A stretch of 15,147 nt of DNA from positions 1 through 15,147 of the forward strand of contig PWGH01000216.1 of NCBI GenBank assembly GCA_003555285.1. The letters run 5' to 3'. The notes under the pieces are model-generated. The model did not search any database. It was not told the DNA's origin and was given only the letters and a program-made list of their open reading frames with translations. Positions 6,779-13,894 of the stretch are shown in pieces. The stretch is from Thioalkalivibrio sp. (GTDB lineage Bacteria > Pseudomonadota > Gammaproteobacteria > Ectothiorhodospirales > Ectothiorhodospiraceae). A program made the translations under genes and the position numbers. How positions within the stretch are numbered: the first letter of the stretch is position 1; each line of letters opens with the position of its first letter.

Positions 6779-8212
6779 ATGCTGAAGTCGACCCTGAACC
6801 TGCAGCTGGGTCAGACCCTCACCATGACCCCCCAGCTGCAGCAGGCCATCCGTCTCCTGCAGCTCTCCACGCTGGAACTGCAACTGGAAGTGCAACAGGC
6901 GCTCGACAGCAACCCCATGCTCGAAGTAGCCGAAGACGATTCCGCCGACGAGGCACCCGACCCCGAAGGCGAGGAAAAGGAAAAGGCGCCCGAGCCCGTG
7001 GTGGCGGAAACACCCGCCGAGGGCGACACCTGGGAAGACCTCTACTACAGCGGCGGGACCGGGCAACAGGGGGGCGATGTGGACGATCGCGACCCCTTCG
7101 AGAACCAGGCAGGCAACGAAGGCGGCCTGCATGAACACCTGCTCTGGCAACTGCACCTGAGCCCGCTGAACGAGACCGATCGAGGCATCGGCGCCATCCT
7201 GATCGACAGCATCAATGCCGACGGCTATCTGGAGACCGACCTCGAGGACCTGCAGGCGATTCTCGGCGGTGACGAACGCGTCGCCCTCGACGAAATGGAG
7301 GCTGTGCTGCACTGGATCCAGCAATGCGACCCGATCGGGGTCGGTGCGCGCGATCTGCGCGAGTGTCTGTTGATTCAGCTGCGTCAATTGAGCCGGGACA
7401 CACCCCTGCGCGACGCGGCCCTGCGGGTGATCGACACCGGCATGGAGCATCTGGCCCGGCATGATTTTCGCGCCCTGCAGCGCAGCCTGGGCCTGGACGA
7501 AGGCACGCTGGCACGCGCCATGGAGCTGATTCGCACGCTGAATCCCCGCCCCGGCAGCCAGATCAGCGATCAACCGCCCGAATACGTGACCCCGGATGTC
7601 TATGTGCGCCATGGCGGCAACGGCGCCGGCTGGCGGGTCGACCTGAACCCGGAGATCGCCCCCCGCATCCGCATCAACAGCCTGTATGCCGGCATGGTGC
7701 GCCAGGTCACCGACACTCGCGACAGCACCTTCATGCGCAATCAACTGCAGGAGGCCCGCTGGTTTCTGAAGAGCCTGCACAGCCGCAACGAGACCCTGTT
7801 GCGGGTGGCCAGTGCCATTGTCGAGCGGCAGACCGGATTTCTGGAACAGGGCGACGTGGCCATGCAACCCCTGATCCTGCGCGACATCGCCGAGGCCCTG
7901 GGCATGCACGAATCCACCATCTCCCGCGTGACCACGCAGAAATACATGCACACGCCGCGTGGCCTGTTCGAGTTCAAATACTTCTTTTCCAGCCATGTGG
8001 GCACCAGCGACGGCGGCGAATGCTCCGCCACCGCAATTCGTGCGATGATCCGGCAACTGATCAGCGAAGAGCCGCCCCACCGGCCGATGAGCGATTCCCG
8101 ACTTGCCCAGGTCCTCGAAGACCGGGGCATCAATGTGGCCCGACGCACCGTGGCCAAGTACCGTGAGGCGATGCAACTGCCGCCGTCGAGTGAACGGCGA
8201 CGGCTGTCCTAG
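6779..8212 (+). CDS. rpoN: RpoN, RNA polymerase sigma-54 factor
   Basis: Sigma-54 directs RNA polymerase to -24/-12 promoters that need enhancer-binding ATPase activators. The 477 residues follow the standard order. Region I is glutamine- and leucine-rich (about 1-50, with MTPQLQQAIRLLQLSTLELQ). Region II is an acidic linker (about 56-90). Then come the core-binding domain and a helix-turn-helix around LGMHESTISRVTTQKYMHTP. The C-terminal RpoN box ARRTVAKYRE (454-463) reads the -24 element. The protein looks intact. The ATG at 6779 matches the usual MLKSTL-like N-terminus; an ATG at 6747 is out of frame. The gene is followed by hpf and ptsN as in most proteobacteria, linking sigma-54 with the nitrogen PTS. 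Confidence 0.98.
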   Translation: MLKSTLNLQLGQTLTMTPQLQQAIRLLQLSTLELQLEVQQALDSNPMLEVAEDDSADEAPDPEGEEKEKAPEPVVAETPAEGDTWEDLYYSGGTGQQGGDVDDRDPFENQAGNEGGLHEHLLWQLHLSPLNETDRGIGAILIDSINADGYLETDLEDLQAILGGDERVALDEMEAVLHWIQQCDPIGVGARDLRECLLIQLRQLSRDTPLRDAALRVIDTGMEHLARHDFRALQRSLGLDEGTLARAMELIRTLNPRPGSQISDQPPEYVTPDVYVRHGGNGAGWRVDLNPEIAPRIRINSLYAGMVRQVTDTRDSTFMRNQLQEARWFLKSLHSRNETLLRVASAIVERQTGFLEQGDVAMQPLILRDIAEALGMHESTISRVTTQKYMHTPRGLFEFKYFFSSHVGTSDGGECSATAIRAMIRQLISEEPPHRPMSDSRLAQVLEDRGINVARRTVAKYREAMQLPPSSERRRLS

Positions 8213-8245
8213 CCTGGACGGATCACCAATGAAAGGAGTGTGAGT

Positions 8246-8575
8246 ATGCAAATCAATCTGACCGGTCATCATGTCGACATTACCGATGCCCTGCGTGGCT
8301 ATGTGGAGGAGAAGTTCGAGCGCCTGGAACGCCACTTCGATCAGGTGATCGACATCCATGTCGTGCTCACGGTGGAAAAGAACCACAATAAGGCCGAGGC
8401 AAACCTGCAGGTCAGCGGCAACCAGATCCACGCCGATGCCACCAACGAGGACATGTACGCCGCCATCGATGGCCTGATCGACAAGACGGACCGGCAGCTG
8501 ATCAAGCACAAGGAGAAGATGAAGGACCACCACCGCGCCGAGGGGGCGTTGCGCAACCGTCAGCAGATCGCCTGA
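8246..8575 (+). CDS. hpf: HPF, ribosome hibernation promoting factor (short form)
   Basis: This small protein binds the 30S decoding channel and promotes ribosome dimerisation during starvation. The 109 residues show the S30AE/HPF fold pattern: MQINLTGHHVDITDALRGYV at the start, then VEEKFERLERHF, HADATNEDMYAAID in the middle and DRQLIKHKEKMKDHH at the end. It lacks the long C-terminal dimerisation domain, so it is a short HPF like that of E. coli (95 residues). The ATG at 8246 has a strong AAAGGAG (8232-8238) seven bases upstream. The in-frame GTG at 8240 is too close to that site and is rejected. It lies 33 bases after rpoN and 3 bases before ptsN. Confidence 0.97.
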   Translation: MQINLTGHHVDITDALRGYVEEKFERLERHFDQVIDIHVVLTVEKNHNKAEANLQVSGNQIHADATNEDMYAAIDGLIDKTDRQLIKHKEKMKDHHRAEGALRNRQQIA

Positions 8576-8578
8576 ACG

Positions 8579-9049
8579 ATGCCCGTCAACGAGCTCCTCA
8601 CGCCGGACCGAGTGTGTCTGGACGCCGACATTACGAGCAAGAAGCGCGCGCTGGAGGTCCTCAGCGAACGGCTGGCCAGCGACGGTTCCCTGAATGCCGA
8701 ATTGTCCGCGCACCTGATCTTCGATGCCCTCTCGGCCCGGGAGAAGCTCGGTTCCACCGGTCTCGGCCATGGGGTCGCCATTCCCCATGGCCGTCTGGCC
8801 GAGATCGATACCCCGCGCATCGCCCTGCTGCGCTTGCAGAACGGGGTGGATTTCGATGCCATCGATCATGAACCGGTCGACATCCTGATTGCACTGGTCG
8901 TACCCGAGGACGCCACCGGGGAGCACCTGGACCTGCTCGCTCAACTCGCGCGCGGTCTCTCGCAACCGGACAACATCGCCCGCCTGCGCCGTGCCACCGA
9001 CACCGAAACGCTCTACGAGGCCGCCATGCAGGCCTTTGACGATGCCTGA
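8579..9049 (+). CDS. ptsN: PtsN, EIIA-Ntr of the nitrogen phosphotransferase system
   Basis: PtsN is a phosphocarrier with regulatory rather than transport roles, for example in potassium and nitrogen control. The 156 residues form one PTS EIIA type-2 domain. The phosphorylated histidine lies in GVAIPHGR at His70, equivalent to His73 of E. coli. The preceding SAREKLGSTGLGHG and the later ALVVPEDATGEHLDLLAQLA are typical family segments. The ATG follows the hpf stop by three bases, and the stop overlaps the hprK start by 8 bases, so the three are likely co-translated. Phosphate should come from an Enzyme I-Ntr through the HPr encoded downstream. Confidence 0.97.
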   Translation: MPVNELLTPDRVCLDADITSKKRALEVLSERLASDGSLNAELSAHLIFDALSAREKLGSTGLGHGVAIPHGRLAEIDTPRIALLRLQNGVDFDAIDHEPVDILIALVVPEDATGEHLDLLAQLARGLSQPDNIARLRRATDTETLYEAAMQAFDDA

Positions 9050-10112
9050 AGGCGTCCTCCTCGCCGACCTGATCACGGCCCTCGGGCCGCGCATCGATTT
9101 GCACTACGTGCATGGCGAGGAACAGGCGCACAAGCGGATTCTCCAGGACCCAGGCGACAGCGATCTGCCGGTGGCGGGTCACCTCAACCGGATCCGGCCC
9201 AACCGAATCCAGGTGATCGGACGGCTCGAGGCTCGCTATATCGAGACTCTGGGACCGAGCCAGTGTGAACAACTGATTCAGGACCTTGCCGCCAGCGGAA
9301 CGGTGGCGGCAATCTTCGCCGAGGGCACCTGCCCCTTCAAACGGCTACCGAGGCAGGGCGCGAACCCGCTCCCAGTGGTGTTGTGCAGCTCGGCGGGGAG
9401 TCATGAACTGGTTGCCCTGTTGCGTTATGTGCTGCAACAGCGCCTGGCCCGATCGGTGGTGCGCCATGGCGTCTATATGGCAATCCTTGAAACCGGCGTA
9501 CTGATCAGCGGCGAATCCAGTGTGGGCAAGAGCGAGGTCGCCCTCGAATTGGTCAGCCGAGGGCACCGGCTGATTGCCGACGACGCGCCGGAATTGGCGC
9601 GAATCGCCCCGGACATCATCCGGGGCACCTGCCCACCCCTGCTACAGGATCTGCTCGAGGTGCGCGGCCTCGGCGTGCTGAACATCCGCGCGATGTATGG
9701 TGACTCCGCGATCAAGCGCGGCAAACACCTGCGCCTGATCATCGACTTGCGTGACCGGGACCAGCCCTCCGCCTTGCCCGATGATCGCCTGGACGGCTGC
9801 CGCGGAGAAATCGAGGTGCTCGGCCTGCACATTCCCGCCGTCAGCCTGGCCATCGCACCCGGCCGCAACATTGCGGTGATGATCGAGGCTGCAGTACGCG
9901 CGCATCTGCTGTACCTGCAGGGCTATTCGGCCGGTGACGACCTGCGCGAGCGCCTGCGTCAGCAGATGCTGCTGAATGCCGAGGAATCCGGCGGAGCACC
10001 GTCCGATCGAATCGAAGCGGCTGCGACACCATCCGGGTTCCGACCCGAACCCGCCTGCGCGATACCCTCTCACTCAGATCGCACCTCGGATTCAGACCAT
10101 GACACCCCCTGA
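9042..10112 (+). CDS. hprK: HprK, bifunctional HPr kinase/phosphorylase
   Basis: The enzyme phosphorylates HPr on Ser46 with ATP or pyrophosphate and removes that phosphate by phosphorolysis. The N-terminal domain spans about 1-130. The catalytic domain has RHGV with His142, P-loop GESSVGKSE (157-165), IADD with Asp180-Asp181, the LLEVRGLGVLNI segment with Glu206, and the HprK motif GLHIPAVSLAIAPGRN (261-276). The usual family core ends near residue 312 (about 310-320 residues in all); here about 44 further residues, rich in Ser, Asp, Pro and Ala, run into the rapZ start. That tail has no recognisable family sequence. The P-loop has Ser where Gly is usual (GESG or GDSG). HprK was first studied in Firmicutes; its place between ptsN and rapZ fits the proteobacterial arrangement. 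Confidence 0.95.
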   Translation: MPEGVLLADLITALGPRIDLHYVHGEEQAHKRILQDPGDSDLPVAGHLNRIRPNRIQVIGRLEARYIETLGPSQCEQLIQDLAASGTVAAIFAEGTCPFKRLPRQGANPLPVVLCSSAGSHELVALLRYVLQQRLARSVVRHGVYMAILETGVLISGESSVGKSEVALELVSRGHRLIADDAPELARIAPDIIRGTCPPLLQDLLEVRGLGVLNIRAMYGDSAIKRGKHLRLIIDLRDRDQPSALPDDRLDGCRGEIEVLGLHIPAVSLAIAPGRNIAVMIEAAVRAHLLYLQGYSAGDDLRERLRQQMLLNAEESGGAPSDRIEAAATPSGFRPEPACAIPSHSDRTSDSDHDTP

Positions 10113-10992
10113 CATGCGGCTCTTGCTCGTCAGCGGCCTGTCCGGGTCCGGCAAGACCGTGGCTCTGCACACCCTGGAGGACGCCGGATTCTTTTGTGTG
10201 GACAATCTGCCGTTGGGCCTGCTCGACGGGCTGATCGAGGAATTGCGCACCGGGGGTCATCGCAATGACGGACAGATCGCCGTCGGCGTCGACGTGCGTA
10301 GCGGTCGGACGGCCCTGCAGGGTTTTTCCGACACCCTCGCCCGCCTCCGCGCCAAGCCGTTGCAGGTGGAGGTGGTCTTTCTGCATTCCTCCGACGAGGC
10401 CCTGCTGCGGCGTTACCACCACACCCGCCGACGGCATCCGTTGGCCCGTCAGGGACTGCCCCTGGTCGAGGCCATCGCGATGGAACGCCAGTGGTTGGAA
10501 CCCATTGCCGCGGCCGCCGATCTCAGCATCGACAGCAGTCAGTTGTCCATGCATGACCTCGCCCATACCGTGCGCACCCGTCTGGCGACGCCGCGCTCGG
10601 AACGTCTGTCGTTGCTGTTTCAGTCCTTCGGCTTTAAATACGGCGCGCCCGTGGACGCCGATTTCGTTTTCGATGTACGGTGCCTACCCAATCCACACTA
10701 CGAACTCGGGCTGCGCGATCGCACCGGCCTGGACCGACCGGTTCGTGATTTTCTGGAGGGTCATGCGGACGTGGCCGAAATGCTCGACAGCATTCAGCAA
10801 CACCTGCACACCTGGCTGCCCCGCTTCGGCCAGGGGCACCGCAGCTATCTGACCGTGGCGATCGGCTGCACCGGCGGCCGTCATCGCTCGGTGTATCTGG
10901 TCGACCGTCTGGCCAAGCACTGGCAGAACGCGGAAAATGTCACCGTGGGTACTCGCCATCGGGAACTCAACCACACCATGGACACGGAGTGA
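10099..10992 (+). CDS. rapZ: RapZ, RNase adapter / nucleotide-binding protein (YvcJ family)
   Basis: In E. coli RapZ binds the small RNA GlmZ, hands it to RNase E, and so tunes GlmS and amino-sugar supply. Here a GlmZ partner is not shown. The 297 residues start with Walker A GLSGSGKT (13-20), then LEDAGFFCVDNLP, a later FGFKYGAPVDADFVFDVRCL, LPNPHYELGLRDRTG, and the C-terminal IGCTGGRHRSVYLVDRLA, which is the strongest family mark. The ATG at 10099 overlaps the hprK tail by 14 bases. An ATG at 10114, just after the hprK stop, would give a protein beginning MRLLLVSG, closer to the 284-residue E. coli form. Neither has a clear ribosome site, so the start is uncertain. Confidence 0.96.
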   Translation: MTPPDMRLLLVSGLSGSGKTVALHTLEDAGFFCVDNLPLGLLDGLIEELRTGGHRNDGQIAVGVDVRSGRTALQGFSDTLARLRAKPLQVEVVFLHSSDEALLRRYHHTRRRHPLARQGLPLVEAIAMERQWLEPIAAAADLSIDSSQLSMHDLAHTVRTRLATPRSERLSLLFQSFGFKYGAPVDADFVFDVRCLPNPHYELGLRDRTGLDRPVRDFLEGHADVAEMLDSIQQHLHTWLPRFGQGHRSYLTVAIGCTGGRHRSVYLVDRLAKHWQNAENVTVGTRHRELNHTMDTE

Positions 10993-10996
10993 CGCG

Positions 10997-11422
10997 ATGT
11001 CCGTCGGCCTGATACTGATCACCCACCAGAACCTGGGGGAAACCCTGGTCCAGACCGCGGGCGCGATGCTGGGCGCGCGACCGGAGGCCTGCGAGGTTCT
11101 CGGGGTGTCCCAGCAGGATGAACCGGAGCAGGTGGAAGCCCGCGCCCGAGACCGCCTGCGCAGCCTGGATGACGGGGATGGTGTGCTGATCCTGACCGAC
11201 ATGTTCGGCTCCACACCGGCCAATGTGGCCAGTCGATTGGCCCGGGATCCCTCCTGCCGGGTGATTGCGGGGGTCAATCTGCCGATGCTGGTCCGGGTGC
11301 TCAATTACCGCCACCTGCCGCTCAGCGAGGTGGTGAACAAGGCGATCAGCGGTGGGCATGACGGCATCCTGCTCTGCGACCAGGAGTGCTTCGATGCCGC
11401 AACGCGTCCTTCCCATCGTTAA
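10997..11422 (+). CDS. PTS EIIA component, mannose (AgaF/ManX) family
   Basis: This is a free-standing single-domain EIIA of the mannose-fructose-sorbose class, 141 residues, cytoplasmic. His10 in ILITHQNLG is at the phosphorylated position of E. coli EIIA-Man. ILTDMFGSTPANVA (65-78) is the conserved family motif, and GVNLPMLVRVLNYR follows. No EIIB, EIIC or EIID gene lies nearby, so a regulatory role is inferred, as for similar orphan EIIA proteins next to HPr in many proteobacteria. The ATG is four bases after the rapZ stop, and the last 29 bases overlap ptsH. A C-terminal Cys-rich patch (LLCDQECFDAA) is a side effect of sharing sequence with the ptsH leader. Confidence 0.93.
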   Translation: MSVGLILITHQNLGETLVQTAGAMLGARPEACEVLGVSQQDEPEQVEARARDRLRSLDDGDGVLILTDMFGSTPANVASRLARDPSCRVIAGVNLPMLVRVLNYRHLPLSEVVNKAISGGHDGILLCDQECFDAATRPSHR

Positions 11423-11666
11423 TCGACTCGGCTTGCATGCCCGAGCCGCTGCAAAATTCGTTCGGCTGGCGAGCGAGTACGAAGCCGATGTCGTCGTAAC
11501 CCGCAACGAGCGCTCGGTGAACGGCAAGAGCATCATGGGCGTGATGATGTTGGCGGCGGCCCAGGGCACCGACATCGAGGTCCGCGCCGAGGGCGCGCCC
11601 GACGCCGAAGAAGCGCTGGAGGCCCTGAGCGCGCTGGTCGCCAACCGCTTCGGCGAAGAAAGCTAG
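11394..11666 (+). CDS. ptsH: HPr family phosphocarrier protein
   Basis: HPr carries phosphate from Enzyme I to EIIA proteins. The 90 residues show the histidine site GLHARAAAKFV with His15, and the serine site GKSIMGVMML with Ser46, both at canonical positions. Ser46 and the following Ile-Met-Gly are what HprK recognises, so this HPr fits the kinase gene encoded 1.3 kb upstream. The ATG at 11394 has AGGAG (11382-11386) seven bases before it, inside the EIIA gene. No Enzyme I gene follows: the next gene is convergent. In enteric clusters the corresponding protein is NPr without an HprK; here it may serve both the Ntr relay and HprK. Confidence 0.97.
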   Translation: MPQRVLPIVNRLGLHARAAAKFVRLASEYEADVVVTRNERSVNGKSIMGVMMLAAAQGTDIEVRAEGAPDAEEALEALSALVANRFGEES

Positions 11667-11695
11667 AACGCACGGCCCGCCCAGACTTCGTGGAT

Positions 11696-11724
11696 GGTCG
11701 CGCGCCCGCGCCGCCCGGGCGACC
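11696..11724. terminator. possible hairpin between convergent ptsH and AEC transporter genes
   Basis: GGTCGC (11696-11701) pairs with GCGACC (11719-11724) across a 17-base GC-rich interval that itself contains CGCCCGGGCG. It lies 30 bases after the ptsH stop and 37 bases from the AEC transporter stop on the other strand, where a two-way terminator would be expected. There is no T-run on either side, so it is only a weak candidate. Confidence 0.25.
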
Positions 11725-11726
11725 GC

Positions 11727-11771
11727 GATCTCACAGGCCGGGATCTCGCAGGCCGGGATCTCACAGGAAGG
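11727..11771. repeat. three tandem copies of a 15-bp unit spanning the AEC gene stop
   Basis: The units at 11727-11741, 11742-11756 and 11757-11771 begin GATCTCACAGG, GATCTCGCAGG and GATCTCACAGG. The first two share the ending CCGG; the third ends AAGG. The third unit holds the stop codon of the AEC transporter (TGA on the minus strand at 11763-11761). In the middle unit the matching position is CGA instead of TGA. The array is short and exact enough to be a recent slippage or duplication product. Confidence 0.85.
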
Positions 11772-12720
11772 GGATCGTTTGCAACAACGCAAACCACAAC
11801 GGCAGGGTCACCAGAGAGAGGGCCGTGGTGAGGGTCACCGCCGCGGCGTAGAACCCGGTATCCAGGCCGAAGCGGTCGCAGAAGACCAAACCCAGCACCA
11901 TGGCCGGCATCGCGGTCTCCAATACGGTCGCGATACCGGGTACCCCATCCAGACCGACGGCAGCCACCAGAACCAAGGCGACCACCGGTGCGGCCAACAA
12001 CTGGATCACGCTCACTACGAGCAGGGCCGGCACATCACGCGTGCGAAACCGATCGAAGATCAGGGCTAGGCCGAGCGAGAACAGCATCAGCGGCGTCACG
12101 CCATGGGCGAGCCGGCCCAAGCCATCCTCCACCCAGATCGGGATCGGCGTTCCCGAGAGATTCATCGTCGCACCGAGCATCGCGGCCCAGATGGAAGGCA
12201 CCAGGAAGACCCCGCGCAACACCCCGCCCCACCCCCCGGGGCCGGGCGCATCGTGCGTCCCGAAACGCCGGGCAATCAGCACGCCCACGGTCAGCAACAG
12301 CGGCAAGGCGCCGAACAGGTCGAACTGAATCGCCACGGCCCGGCCGCTGGCACCGAAGAGGGTGTCCAGGATCGGCAGGCCGAGATAAATCGCATTCGGC
12401 CACGCCGCCACCAGCAGCATCGCGCCGATCGTGGCCCGACCGGGCGCGTAGGCGCGGCCGGCGAGGACGGTCAGCGCCAGACCGGTCAAGCCCAGACCGG
12501 CGAGTACCGTCAAGGCGGCAACCGCCGCAATCTGTACGGAAACCAGTCCGAGCGGCGCCGTCCACATCACCTGCAGCACCAGCGCGGGAAGCAATAGATA
12601 ATAGACCAGCGTGGTCAATACACGCCGGGCATCGGCGGCCTCGACGCCGCCCGGACTCCAGCGGCGCCACGCCACACCGCAGGCGATCAGCGCCGCCATC
12701 TGGGTCATCACACCCAACAT
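11761..12720 (-). CDS. AEC-family (auxin efflux carrier type) membrane transporter
   Basis: This is a 319-residue polytopic membrane protein of the Mem_trans/AEC family, whose bacterial members export or import small organic acids such as malate. The sequence is almost all hydrophobic helices, about ten, with short charged loops. Family-like features are TLVYYLLLPALVLQV in the first third, NAIYLGLPIL (with the Asn-Gly-Leu-Pro character of the crossover), TPLMLFSLGLAL and ETAMPAMVLGL near the end. The substrate cannot be read from sequence. The ATG at 12720 has no strong ribosome site; ATG at 12708 is an alternative. It lies 30 bases after the thioredoxin-like gene on the same strand, so the two probably share a transcript. 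It is convergent with ptsH. Confidence 0.9.
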   Translation of the reverse strand: MLGVMTQMAALIACGVAWRRWSPGGVEAADARRVLTTLVYYLLLPALVLQVMWTAPLGLVSVQIAAVAALTVLAGLGLTGLALTVLAGRAYAPGRATIGAMLLVAAWPNAIYLGLPILDTLFGASGRAVAIQFDLFGALPLLLTVGVLIARRFGTHDAPGPGGWGGVLRGVFLVPSIWAAMLGATMNLSGTPIPIWVEDGLGRLAHGVTPLMLFSLGLALIFDRFRTRDVPALLVVSVIQLLAAPVVALVLVAAVGLDGVPGIATVLETAMPAMVLGLVFCDRFGLDTGFYAAAVTLTTALSLVTLPLWFALLQTIPFL

Positions 12721-12750
12721 GTGCGCCGCCGGGGGCGGAAGACTACCGGG

Positions 12751-13137
12751 TCAGGAGGTGCCCGCGTCGCCGGAACCCTGCTGTTGCTTGCGGATGTCCT
12801 CGTGGACCTGCTGCATGTCCAGGGCCTTCACCTTCTCCAGCACGTCTTCCAGCTGTCCGGCACTGAGCATGCCAGGCTGCGAGAACACAATCACCTGTTC
12901 GCGGAAGATCATCAGCGTGGGAATGGAGCGGATCTGGAAGGCGGCGGCGATGGATTGCTGGTCCTCGGTATTCACCTTGGCAAAGACCACGTCCTGGTGT
13001 TTTTCCGAGGCGCTCTCGAAGGTAGGCGCAAAGGCGCGGCAGGGCGCACACCATGGGGCCCAGAAGTCGACAATCACGGTGGCATTGTCGGTCACCGCGG
13101 CTTCGAAGGTTTCCTGCGTCAATTCCTGAACGGCCAT
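12751..13137 (-). CDS. thioredoxin-family protein with WCAPC active site
   Basis: This cytoplasmic thiol-disulfide protein has 128 residues. The redox site is WAPWCAPCR with Cys30 and Cys33, where classical thioredoxins have Cys-Gly-Pro-Cys. The cis-proline is Pro73 in IRSIPTLMIF, and GMLSAGQLEDVLEKV follows as the last helix. About 20 extra residues, rich in Gln and charged groups, end the protein (QQVHEDIRKQQQGSGD). No signal peptide is seen. The ATG at 13137 has AGGAG five bases upstream; the frame opens further upstream, but that part has no ribosome site and poor composition. A main TrxA is expected elsewhere in the genome, so a specialised role is inferred. Confidence 0.93.
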   Translation of the reverse strand: MAVQELTQETFEAAVTDNATVIVDFWAPWCAPCRAFAPTFESASEKHQDVVFAKVNTEDQQSIAAAFQIRSIPTLMIFREQVIVFSQPGMLSAGQLEDVLEKVKALDMQQVHEDIRKQQQGSGDAGTS

Positions 13138-13309
13138 TATAGCTCCTGTTGAGTGTAGCAAAGGGGGAAGACAGTCAAACCCGCGGGCTGGAGACCGCAG
13201 TCCCCTCGAGATCACGATCCCGCGACCGTCCGCCTGGAGGCCCCGCCCGGTTACGGACGGACCTGCGCTGCATCGAATAGGCGGACGATACCAGCCGGCG
13301 TCACCGTTG
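13138..13309. other. intergenic region between the LON-domain gene and the thioredoxin gene
   Basis: The gap holds the possible thioredoxin promoter at its left end and a 7-bp inverted repeat, CCGTCCG (13226-13232) with CGGACGG (13254-13260), around a 21-base loop. The repeat is not followed by a T-run, so it is not a clear terminator for the LON-domain gene. No further gene is seen. Confidence 0.4.
13152..13178 (-). promoter_or_regulatory. possible promoter of the thioredoxin-AEC transcript
   Basis: On the minus strand TTGACT (13178-13173) matches the -35 consensus at five of six bases, and TACACT (13157-13152) matches the -10 at four. The spacer is 15 bases, shorter than ideal. The usual start distance would fall close to the ribosome site AGGAG (13147-13143), which is tight. 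The location in a 172-base gap upstream of the gene supports it. Confidence 0.35.
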
Positions 13310-13894
13310 TCAGGGCTTGTGCTCCACCAGCATCAGCGAACGCAGGGTGCGGAGGCGTTCCAGCGGATCGTCCTCCTCCAGCAGGGCCTGCTTGCGATCC
13401 AGAGCCAGCGGTAACAGTTCGGTCAGGCGGCCGACCACCCAGGCGGCATCCCCGAGTTGGGGTTCCAGATGCGACCAGGGCGTGCCCAGCTGGTCGAGCA
13501 GGCGTTCCAGCAGCTTTGCCAGCGAGGCGTATTCCAACGGCAGATCCAGCGCCGGCCACTCCTCCATCGCCTCGATCCGACCCACCAGAAGACCGTCCGC
13601 TCGCCGTTCATGGGACTGCACGCGCACCCGCTCCTGACCGCTGGCGAGAATACCCAACAGGCCATCCGGGCGCTGGTCCCAATCGATGATTTCCGCGCGA
13701 GTACCGATGGTGGCGAAGTCGGCATCCGGCGAGGTGTCGTGGCCTTCCCGAATGGCCACCACCACGAAACCGCCAATGCGGTTCCGCATGCATTCCCGAA
13801 CCATGTCGATGTAGCGCGTCTCGAAGATGCGCAAGGGCAGCAGCCCGCCGGGGAACAGTACGGTGGTGAGCGGAAACAGGGGTAGCGACTTCAT
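13310..13894 (-). CDS. LON substrate-binding (LonSB) domain protein
   Basis: This is a stand-alone protein of 194 residues with the N-terminal domain of the Lon protease but no ATPase or protease part. It begins MKSLPLFPLTTVLFPGGLLP, then LRIFETRYIDMVRECMR, the hallmark of the LON/PUA-like fold, followed by GGFVVVAIREG and an ATIGTRAEIIDWDQRPDG segment. The C-terminal half is helical and rich in Leu (LAKLLERLLDQLG, LTELLPLALDRKQALLEE). Such proteins are common in gammaproteobacteria and their function is not established. The ATG overlaps the ubiX stop as ATGA. Much longer readings of this frame are antisense-like through ubiX and are rejected. Confidence 0.93.
   Translation of the reverse strand: MKSLPLFPLTTVLFPGGLLPLRIFETRYIDMVRECMRNRIGGFVVVAIREGHDTSPDADFATIGTRAEIIDWDQRPDGLLGILASGQERVRVQSHERRADGLLVGRIEAMEEWPALDLPLEYASLAKLLERLLDQLGTPWSHLEPQLGDAAWVVGRLTELLPLALDRKQALLEEDDPLERLRTLRSLMLVEHKP

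Noticed and set aside
8240..8245. GTG at 8240 as the hpf start
   Set aside because: It lies only one base after the AAAGGAG; ATG at 8246 has the proper spacing and gives the family N-terminus.
6587..9094. 835-codon minus-strand open frame across rpoN, hpf and ptsN
   Set aside because: It is antisense to three certain genes. Its composition (His, Gln, Val, Gly repeats) is typical of a GC-rich shadow frame and no domain is visible.
13226..13260. Inverted repeat as a terminator of the LON-domain gene
   Set aside because: The 7-bp stem has a 21-base loop and no T-run follows on the minus strand.
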